A stretch of 6,172 nt of DNA from Planctomycetota bacterium (GTDB lineage: Bacteria > Planctomycetota > Phycisphaerae > WQYP01). The stretch covers positions 1 through 6,172 of the forward strand of contig JAKCCC010000130.1 in assembly GCA_021838985.1 (NCBI GenBank), read 5' to 3'. The notes beneath the pieces are model-generated. The model saw nothing but the letters and a program-made list of their open reading frames with translations. It was not told the DNA's origin and searched no databases. A program made the translations under genes and the position numbers. Positions 1 through 6,172 of this stretch are shown in pieces (the first letter of the stretch is position 1; every line of letters starts with the position of its first letter).

Positions 1-1
1 G

Positions 2-835
2 AAATGGCCCCTACCGATGGAGCTGATGCAGCCGCCACACGGGTTGCAATACGTATGTCATATTGGCGGGTCGGTACGGTCTTTGGTTCCCCGCGCGATG
101 CTGGCGGCGGGCCTTCGCGTGACCAACTGGGGGTACGCGACCTGCCCGGTGGTGGCGGAGTGCGTGCTGTTGCTTATTTTAAGCGCCTTGCGGCGGGCGA
201 CCTTCTACAACCTGGAAATGCACCGGCCCATGGCCGATGGCTGGCAGGGATCCAGGCGCGATCAGGAGCTTTGTCGCAGCCTGTACGGACGGCAGGTTGG
301 GCTGCACGGTTTTGGCGGCGTCGCCCAGGCGCTGGTTCCAATGCTGCGTCCGTTTACGAAAAACATTCAGAGCTACGCGCCAGGCGTCCCCGGGGCGTTG
401 CTGGCGCGGCTGGGCGTTTCCAGATGCTCCAGCCTTGACGAGCTATTTACGACCTCGGAAGTTGTGGTCGAGTTATCCGGAGCGCCGCCGGCGAGTCGCC
501 ACGTCATCACGGAGGAACTTCTCCGTAAGTTGCCGCCGGATGCGGTGTTCATCAATAGCGCCCGGGGGATGTTGGTGGATGAGCCAGCCTTAATTCGGGT
601 GGCGAGTGAGGGGCGTATCCAGGTAGCGTTGGATGTTTACGAGCGGGAGCCGCTGCCGCTGGATTCTCCGCTCCGGCGTCTTTCCAACGTCACGTTATTG
701 CCGCACGTAGCCGGCCCGACGTATGACCGCCGCCGGGATTGCGGGGCGCTGGCCGTGACCAATGTACGCCGTTACCTGCAGGGGGAGCCTTTGGATTCGG
801 AAATAACGCTGGAAGTATATGACCGTTCGACATAA
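2..835 (+). CDS. D-2-hydroxyacid dehydrogenase family protein (5' end missing)
   Basis: NAD(P)-dependent oxidoreductase that interconverts a 2-hydroxy acid and a 2-keto acid in the cytosol. The reading frame is open from base 2, and the family is usually about 310-340 residues, so roughly 40-60 N-terminal residues lie outside the window. The ATG at 17 is internal to the conserved fold and is probably not the true start. Counting from that ATG, the Rossmann nucleotide loop GFGGVA is at residues 98-103 (GxGxxA rather than GxGxxG). The catalytic Arg is R183 in INSARGMLVDE, the Glu is E211 in DVYEREPLP, and the His is H230 in LLPHVAGPT. All three catalytic residues are therefore present and the enzyme should be active. 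The C-terminal NVRRYLQGEPL is typical of the phosphoglycerate dehydrogenase-like branch. The next gene starts 21 bases downstream, which suggests an operon. Substrate unknown; serine biosynthesis is unlikely given the neighbours and the lack of an ACT domain. Confidence 0.9.
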   Translation, partial: KWPLPMELMQPPHGLQYVCHIGGSVRSLVPRAMLAAGLRVTNWGYATCPVVAECVLLLILSALRRATFYNLEMHRPMADGWQGSRRDQELCRSLYGRQVGLHGFGGVAQALVPMLRPFTKNIQSYAPGVPGALLARLGVSRCSSLDELFTTSEVVVELSGAPPASRHVITEELLRKLPPDAVFINSARGMLVDEPALIRVASEGRIQVALDVYEREPLPLDSPLRRLSNVTLLPHVAGPTYDRRRDCGALAVTNVRRYLQGEPLDSEITLEVYDRST

Positions 836-856
836 GAGCCTGCGAAAGGAAACCCG

Positions 857-2095
857 ATGATTCGATTGGTGGTCATTGGGCTGGGCAGCCGGGCGGCAGG
901 GTTGCTCAAGTGCCTGGCAAAAGTCGATCCTCAGGTGGAGCTCAGCGCCGTGGTGGATCCCGATCCCGCGGGAGTGCGGCGGCGGCTGGAGGGATCTCTG
1001 TGGCGACTCGAGGAACGCCAGTTTATCTCGCTGGAGGAATTTCTCGCCCGTGCCAGCCAGTTCGACGGCGCGCTCATCGCCAGCCGTTGCCATCTGCACA
1101 CAGCGCTGGCCTGCGCGGTGGCGAAGACCGGCTTGCCCTTGTTTTTGGAAAAGCCGGTGGCCATCACCCACGCCCAGCTGGACGCGCTGGCGCAGGCCTT
1201 CGCGGGGCGAATGGATAGCGTGGTGGTCTCCTTTCCCCTTCGCGTGACGCCGCTGTTCCGCCGGGTGCGGGAGATCCTCCGCTCCGGCGAACTGGGAACG
1301 GTCAACCACGTTCAGGCGGTTAACTTTGCGCCGTACGGCGGAGTCTATTTCAGCCGATGGCACCGCGACTACGATCTGAACGGGGGTTTGTGGCTGCAGA
1401 AAGCGACACACGATTTTGATTATCTGAACCAACTGATCGACACCCCGCCGCGGAGGATCGCCGCCATGGAGACGCGCCGCATCTACGGCGGCGACAAACC
1501 GCCGGAGTTGTGGTGTTCGGCTTGTGACAGTACGGCCACGTGCCCGGAAAGCCCGGTTAACATCCAGCGGCGCGGCGACGACGGCGGCATATGTGCCGGC
1601 GATCACGTCCATGGCGGCGATCATCCCTGTGTGTTCAGCTCCATTTCCAACCGGCATCACGACGCGGCCTCCTGTCTGATTTGGTACGACGGTGGTATTT
1701 TGGCGTCTTATACTCAAAACTTCGTGGCCCGTCGCTCGGCCGCGACACGCGGCGCCCGAATAACCGGTTACCTGGCCACCCTGGAATTCGACTGGCATCA
1801 CAATTCGCTGACCCGGACCGAGCATCACGGGCAACAGGTGAAAACGGAAGCCCTCGCGGAACCGGTGGGAGGACATGGCGGCGGAGACACCGAACTTTTA
1901 CGCAACTTTCTGGCGGTGATCCGCCGGCGGGAGGCCTCAATATCGCCCTTGCAAGATGGCATGCTCAGCGCCGCTATGAGCCTGGCGGCCAGAGATGCGG
2001 TAAATTCGGGCCGCTCGGAACCGGTCCGCCGGTTTGGAAACAGCCCAACCGGCGCTTTCATAGACCCCATCGGAAAAGCGCATGACCACCAATAA
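857..2095 (+). CDS. Gfo/Idh/MocA family oxidoreductase
   Basis: NAD(P)-dependent dehydrogenase of the glucose-fructose oxidoreductase/inositol dehydrogenase family, predicted cytosolic, acting on a sugar, cyclitol or sugar derivative. The 412 residues are slightly above the usual 330-400. The N-terminal Rossmann domain begins with VVIGLGSRAAG (loop at residues 8-13). The EKP signature carrying the family's catalytic Lys is at 98-100 (K99), and the substrate-domain motif KATHDFDYL at 182-190 supplies H185 and D186. A cysteine motif C220-x2-C223-x5-C229-P follows, with another Cys at 258 (HPCVF); a similar pattern occurs in one branch of this family. The start is supported by GAAAGGA at 844-850, six bases before the ATG. 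The gene lies 21 bases after the hydroxyacid dehydrogenase and its last 14 bases overlap the next gene, so translation is probably coupled. The substrate is not identifiable. Confidence 0.92.
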   Translation: MIRLVVIGLGSRAAGLLKCLAKVDPQVELSAVVDPDPAGVRRRLEGSLWRLEERQFISLEEFLARASQFDGALIASRCHLHTALACAVAKTGLPLFLEKPVAITHAQLDALAQAFAGRMDSVVVSFPLRVTPLFRRVREILRSGELGTVNHVQAVNFAPYGGVYFSRWHRDYDLNGGLWLQKATHDFDYLNQLIDTPPRRIAAMETRRIYGGDKPPELWCSACDSTATCPESPVNIQRRGDDGGICAGDHVHGGDHPCVFSSISNRHHDAASCLIWYDGGILASYTQNFVARRSAATRGARITGYLATLEFDWHHNSLTRTEHHGQQVKTEALAEPVGGHGGGDTELLRNFLAVIRRREASISPLQDGMLSAAMSLAARDAVNSGRSEPVRRFGNSPTGAFIDPIGKAHDHQ

Positions 2096-2888
2096 TCGCG
2101 TGAAGTTTGTGGTATTCACGAAGCCGTGGAAACTGCCGATCGATCGGTTAGGTGAATTGGTGCGTAAGCTAGGCTTCGACGGACTTGAACTACCCGTGCG
2201 GCCCGGCTACGCCGTGGATCCGGAAAACGTTACACGGACCTTGCCCGAAGCGACGCGACAACTTCAACGGTGCGGACTTAAAATCCACAGCGTCGCCGGT
2301 GGCACCGATGAAGCCACGATCGCCGCCTGCGGCGCGGCGGGTATCCCCTTGCTTCGGATCTGCCTGCCGCTGGCCAGTACTGATTACCTGGCGGAAGAAG
2401 CCGCCTGGCGGCGCCAATTCGACGCGCTGGTTCCCCAGCTGGACCGGCATGGCGTCACTTTGGGCATCCAGAATCATTGCGGCCAGTTCGTCTGTCATGC
2501 CCTGGGGTTGCGGCGGCTGTTCGAACCTTATTCGCCCAAGCACATTGCCGCGGTCTGGGATGCCGCCCACAATGCGCTCAACGGAGAGGACCCGGAGCTG
2601 GCATTGCATATCGTGTGGTCGCATTTGTGCATGGTAAATTTGAAAAACGCATTTTGGCGGCGCACGACCGGCCCCGAAGCCGAATCCATGGCTTACGAAC
2701 CATACTGGACCAGTGGGCGACAGGGATTGGCCTCCTGGCCGCGCGTGGCTGGGGAGCTGCAACGCCGCCGTTGGAAGGGAACCATTTGCCTGCCCGCGGA
2801 ATATACGATCGAAGCGGAGGTGGACCGGCTGATTGCGGAAGACCTGGCTTTCGCCAGGCGGCTGTTCGGCGAGGGGCCGAAGGGATAG
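2082..2888 (+). CDS. Sugar phosphate isomerase/epimerase-like TIM-barrel protein (AP endonuclease 2 / xylose isomerase-like fold)
   Basis: A 268-residue cytosolic protein with the fold shared by IolE/IolI, hydroxypyruvate isomerase and xylose isomerase, which use a divalent metal to isomerise, epimerise or dehydrate sugars. Visible marks: GFDGLELPV at 31-39 (first strand, E36), LGIQNHCG at 127-134, WDAAHNALNGE at 159-169 (D160, H163), WSHLCMVNLKN at 179-189 (H181, K188), and LPAEY at 237-241 (E240). In most relatives the strand here reading LGIQNH has Glu where this protein has Q130. The remaining likely metal ligands D160, H181 and E240 are present. The ATG overlaps the preceding gene by 14 bases and has GGAAAAG at 2072-2078 in front of it, a sign of translational coupling with the Gfo/Idh enzyme, whose product it may use. 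No signal peptide. The exact reaction is unknown; the name covers the fold, not a proven phosphate-sugar substrate. Confidence 0.88.
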   Translation: MTTNNRVKFVVFTKPWKLPIDRLGELVRKLGFDGLELPVRPGYAVDPENVTRTLPEATRQLQRCGLKIHSVAGGTDEATIAACGAAGIPLLRICLPLASTDYLAEEAAWRRQFDALVPQLDRHGVTLGIQNHCGQFVCHALGLRRLFEPYSPKHIAAVWDAAHNALNGEDPELALHIVWSHLCMVNLKNAFWRRTTGPEAESMAYEPYWTSGRQGLASWPRVAGELQRRRWKGTICLPAEYTIEAEVDRLIAEDLAFARRLFGEGPKG

Positions 2889-3032
2889 CAAGGATATAAG
2901 TCCTGATAAAAAATAGACCTTTTTTGAACAAAAGCGGGGCTGGCATCGCGGCCGCCGGATGGTAGCATGTCGGTTGGAGCGTCACCGCGGCGGAGATGCG
3001 GTGCGGCGAATATGTTGTAGGAGGAACTTTCC
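2889..3032 (+). promoter_or_regulatory. Intergenic leader upstream of the pilin-like gene
   Basis: This 144-base gap is the largest in the window. Its first 50 bases form an AT-rich patch with A6 (2908-2913), TAGACC, then T6 (2920-2925), a 6-bp inverted repeat that is too AT-rich to be a convincing terminator alone. An AGGA...TCCT pair (2891-2904) lies just before it. The rest is GC-rich and contains the inverted repeat CACCGC (2983-2988) / GCGGTG (2998-3003) with a 9-base loop, about 15 bases upstream of the ribosome binding site. I see no well-spaced -35/-10 pair. The likely role is a boundary between the upstream operon and a separately transcribed pilin gene, inferred from spacing and base composition. 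Confidence 0.4.
3019..3026 (+). promoter_or_regulatory. Strong Shine-Dalgarno site of the pilin-like gene
   Basis: AGGAGGAA ends six bases before the ATG at 3033 and is the best ribosome binding site in the window. It decides the start of the pilin-like gene in favour of a long 52-residue leader, over the in-frame GTG at 3153, which would give a more ordinary 12-residue leader but has no clear site in front of it. Confidence 0.75.
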
Positions 3033-4262
<1,230 letters not shown>

Positions 4263-4268
4263 GAGGTT

Positions 4269-4283
4269 CGGCAGGCTCTGCCG
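4269..4283 (+). other. Short GC hairpin after the pilin-like gene; possible weak terminator
   Basis: CGGCAG (4269-4274) and CTGCCG (4278-4283) form a perfect 6-bp stem with a GCT loop, starting seven bases after the pilin stop codon. No T-run follows, so it is not a classical intrinsic terminator; it could protect the mRNA end or be chance. The rest of the 88-base gap to the sulfatase start holds no recognisable promoter. Confidence 0.3.
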
Positions 4284-4332
4284 CCGATATACTTAACGCG
4301 CCGTGCATGTGAAAGGCGTTGCACCAGAATCC

Positions 4333-4339
4333 GAAAGGG
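4333..4339 (+). promoter_or_regulatory. Probable ribosome binding site of the sulfatase
   Basis: GAAAGGG lies 11 bases before the ATG at 4351. The spacing is a little long. Together with the family's usual N-terminus it favours the ATG at 4351 over the in-frame GTG at 4303, which has no purine-rich site close upstream and would add 16 residues unlike any sulfatase start. Confidence 0.5.
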
Positions 4340-4350
4340 CCAATCAATCC

Positions 4351-5769
4351 ATGGCTGCCCACCCCAACGTCGTTGTCTTCCACACGGATCAACAACGACA
4401 TGACAGCACCGGCGTACATGGCAACCCCCTGGGGCTAACGCCGCATTTTGACCGGCTGGCACGCGAGTTCACCCATGTCCACAACAGTTTTACCTGCCAG
4501 CCCGTCTGCGGGCCGGCGCGATCCTGTCTGCAAACCGGGCAGTATGCCACTGTCACCGGTTTGTGGAGGAATGGCCTTGGCCTCAAGCCGGAAGCGATCA
4601 CCCTGGCCGACTGCTTCAACGCCGCCGGCTACCAGACGGCCTACATCGGCAAATGGCACTTAAGCCCCTACGATAGCGAGAAAGGCCACGGCGCCGTACC
4701 GATGGAATACCGCGGCCGCTATCGGTACTGGTTGGCCGCCAATTCCCTGGAAAGTGTTTCCGATTCCTACCACACCGTTGTCTATGACAACGACGATCGT
4801 CCGGTGGAATTGCCCGGCTACCGGGTGGACGCTCTGACGGATGCGGCGATTCGTTACATCGCACGGCACAAGGCGCAGCCCTTCTTTCTTTTTCTGGGCC
4901 ACCTGGAACCACACCAGCAGAATCACGTCGGTGATTTCCCGCCGCCGGATGGATATCGTGAGTTGTACACCGCCCGGTGGATGCCCCCGGATCTGGCGGC
5001 TCTACCACACTGCCGCACCGGAATTGAACAGCGCGATCCGGCGTTTGTGCCTTTGACCTCCGGTTCGGCGCATCAGCACCTGGGAGGCTACTGGGGGATG
5101 GTCCGGCGGCTGGATGAAGCGTTCGGACGCATGGTGGACGCGCTGAAATCTCTGCACCTGGACAGCCGAACCATTATCCTGTTTACCAGTGACCACGCCT
5201 GTCATTTCCAAACCCGAAACAGGGAATATAAGAATTCCTGTCACGAAAATTCCATACGGGTGCCGACGCTGTTCGCGGGGCCCGGTTTCGAAAACGGCGG
5301 GGCGCTGCCGCAACTGGTCAGCACGGTGGACCTTGCGCCCACCTTGTTGGATGCCGCGGGGCTGGAAGCACCGTCCACGATGCAGGGGCGCTCGCTGATG
5401 CCGCTGGTGCGGCGACAACCCGTGTCCTGGCCGGAGGAAGTGTTGGTACAGATCAGCGAAGCCGAGGGCGGACGGGCGGTCCGCACGCAACGCTGGAAGT
5501 ATGGGATCACGGCTCTTGATGAGAAATGGTGGGACTACCCTTCGGCCCGCCGGTATCGGGAGACCTACCTCTACGATCTCCAGCATGACCCCTGTGAGCT
5601 GACCAATCTGATCAACAAGGAGTCGCACCAAAAGGTGCGCCAGGTGATGCGCGACCGCCTTCTGCGCCGCATGGTCGAGATCGGAGAACCCCGGCCGGAG
5701 GTGGAGTTGGCCGAGCCTTATCCGCAGGCCCAGTTGCGTCCGCCGAGTGAAGAGGAAGCCCGGCGATAA
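4351..5769 (+). CDS. Type I sulfatase (formylglycine-dependent sulfuric ester hydrolase)
   Basis: Hydrolyses a sulfate ester, most likely on a carbohydrate. From the chosen ATG it is 472 residues, normal for the family. Motifs in order: HPNVVVFHTDQQR (4-16, metal ligand D13), PVCGPARSCLQTG (51-63) with C53 as the Cys to be converted to formylglycine and R57 (C-x-P-x-R), YIGKWHL (98-104, K101 and H103), LEPHQQN (185-191), FTSDHACHF (278-286, metal ligands D281 and H282), EYKNSCHENSIRVP (292-305, K294), VDLAPTLLDAAGL (326-338), the GRAVRTQRWKY segment (374-384), and the C-terminal LYDLQHDPCELTNLI (407-421). Every expected catalytic residue is present. It needs a formylglycine-generating enzyme or anaerobic sulfatase-maturating enzyme encoded elsewhere. 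The protein starts directly at the catalytic domain with no signal peptide under either start, so it is predicted cytosolic. It lies 37 bases before the PIG-L deacetylase gene and probably shares its transcript. Substrate not readable from sequence. Confidence 0.95.
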   Translation: MAAHPNVVVFHTDQQRHDSTGVHGNPLGLTPHFDRLAREFTHVHNSFTCQPVCGPARSCLQTGQYATVTGLWRNGLGLKPEAITLADCFNAAGYQTAYIGKWHLSPYDSEKGHGAVPMEYRGRYRYWLAANSLESVSDSYHTVVYDNDDRPVELPGYRVDALTDAAIRYIARHKAQPFFLFLGHLEPHQQNHVGDFPPPDGYRELYTARWMPPDLAALPHCRTGIEQRDPAFVPLTSGSAHQHLGGYWGMVRRLDEAFGRMVDALKSLHLDSRTIILFTSDHACHFQTRNREYKNSCHENSIRVPTLFAGPGFENGGALPQLVSTVDLAPTLLDAAGLEAPSTMQGRSLMPLVRRQPVSWPEEVLVQISEAEGGRAVRTQRWKYGITALDEKWWDYPSARRYRETYLYDLQHDPCELTNLINKESHQKVRQVMRDRLLRRMVEIGEPRPEVELAEPYPQAQLRPPSEEEARR

Positions 5770-5791
5770 GACTCGCCGCATGCCCGCACTC

Positions 5792-5798
5792 AAAGGAG
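5792..5798 (+). promoter_or_regulatory. Ribosome binding site of the PIG-L deacetylase
   Basis: AAAGGAG ends eight bases before the ATG at 5807. It lies downstream of another in-frame ATG at 5780, which has no comparable site before it, so 5807 is the preferred start. Confidence 0.65.
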
Positions 5799-5806
5799 TT
5801 TCACCG

Positions 5807-6172
5807 ATGCCGGATGGCCAGCCCAGCGCGCTGATGATCGGCGCCCATTTGGACGATTGCGAAGCCGGTCTTGGCGGCGTTAGTTGCCGTCTGGCCCGGG
5901 AGGGCTGGCGGGTTGTGTTCCTCAACACCATCGGCGATGTGTCGGCCCTGCCCGCTTTCGCCAGCAAGGAGCGCGCGGACGAGTTCCATCGCCAGGCGGT
6001 GACGGCGGCCCTCCTTCTGGGTGCGGAGAAGATATTCCTGAATTATCAGCACAACCTGCTCCACCAGACCGACCCCCGCGTGGTCTCAGACATCGCCGGC
6101 GTCATCCAGAGAATCAATCCGACCCTGGTCTTTATTCCCTGGCCGGATGACCACCACTACGACCACTCCCGA
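5807..6172 (+). CDS. PIG-L family deacetylase (3' end missing)
   Basis: Zinc-dependent de-N-acetylase of the PIG-L/LmbE family, which removes acetyl groups from amino sugars or related compounds (as in MshB, BshB and GlcNAc-PI deacetylase). Only the first 122 residues are in the window and the frame runs open off the end; full-length members are usually about 220-280 residues. The first metal/catalytic motif is GAHLDDCEAGLGG (residues 12-24, family AHPDDxExGxGG), here with Leu in place of the usual Pro. The second zinc-binding region is PWPDDHHYDHSR at 111-122, containing HxDH at the very end of the window. No signal peptide is seen, so it is predicted cytosolic. It follows the sulfatase by 37 bases, suggesting the two act on the same sulfated, acylated sugar. 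The last third, which shapes the substrate pocket, is not visible. Confidence 0.9.
   Translation, partial: MPDGQPSALMIGAHLDDCEAGLGGVSCRLAREGWRVVFLNTIGDVSALPAFASKERADEFHRQAVTAALLLGAEKIFLNYQHNLLHQTDPRVVSDIAGVIQRINPTLVFIPWPDDHHYDHSR

Noticed and set aside
1571..1625. GGCGGCGA-type short repeats within the Gfo/Idh gene
   Set aside because: They are simple GC-rich codon runs for Gly/Asp/His with no regular unit or spacing; not a repeat array.
695..1876. 393-residue open frame on the minus strand
   Set aside because: It lies opposite the hydroxyacid dehydrogenase end and the Gfo/Idh gene, whose motifs are clear. Its protein is Arg/Gln/His-rich with no recognisable domain, as expected from a GC-rich shadow frame.
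2940..2956. Sigma-54-like -24/-12 promoter (CTGGCATCG...)
   Set aside because: The -24 half is similar, but the -12 half reads GCCG instead of TTGC.
4303..4305. GTG as the sulfatase start
   Set aside because: No ribosome binding site is near it, and the added 16 residues are unlike sulfatase N-termini. The ATG at 4351 fits the family start.
5002..5967. 321-residue open frame on the minus strand
   Set aside because: It is antisense to the sulfatase and the start of the PIG-L gene, both of which have intact motifs. It shows no domain or ribosome binding site.

Overview
The window is a GC-rich bacterial stretch with six genes, all on the + strand and tightly packed. Two are cut by the window edges. 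I see no tRNA, rRNA, CRISPR array, transposase or phage gene. The gene mix points to the Planctomycetota/Lentisphaerota/Verrucomicrobiota group: a single sulfatase, Gfo/Idh/MocA and xylose-isomerase-like enzymes, and a pseudopilin-like protein with a C-terminal 'NHxGxGQNVxFxDxHV' motif. The [15 protein letters not shown] pilin helix looks most like Phycisphaerae or Lentisphaerae to me. This is recognition by eye, not a database match.

Layout. Positions 2-835 hold the 3' part of a D-2-hydroxyacid dehydrogenase. Positions 857-2095 encode a Gfo/Idh/MocA dehydrogenase, which overlaps by 14 bases a TIM-barrel sugar isomerase/epimerase at 2082-2888. These three probably form one transcription unit. 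A 144-base gap (2889-3032) with an AT-rich patch, a GC-rich inverted repeat and a strong ribosome binding site leads to a prepilin-like protein at 3033-4262. An 88-base gap with a short GC hairpin precedes a type I sulfatase (4351-5769), followed after 37 bases by the start of a PIG-L family deacetylase (5807 to the window end).

How the genes may work together. The two dehydrogenases and the isomerase/epimerase look like a cytosolic module for oxidising and rearranging a sugar or sugar acid. The sulfatase and PIG-L deacetylase would remove sulfate and N-acetyl (or other acyl) groups. None of the complete enzymes shows a signal peptide, so the combined reading is intracellular processing of an imported, sulfated and probably acylated sugar. 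The substrate cannot be read from the sequence. The pseudopilin between the modules is of a type scattered in many copies through such genomes and need not belong to the pathway.

I found no clearly undescribed system. The points most worth a second look are the near-perfect 27-base inverted repeat made of ATA-rich codons inside the pilin helix, the Gfo/Idh plus TIM-barrel pair as a possible oxidation/elimination unit, the all-cytosolic sulfatase/deacetylase pair, a four-cysteine set in the Gfo/Idh protein, and a Gln where the isomerase family usually has a metal-binding Glu.
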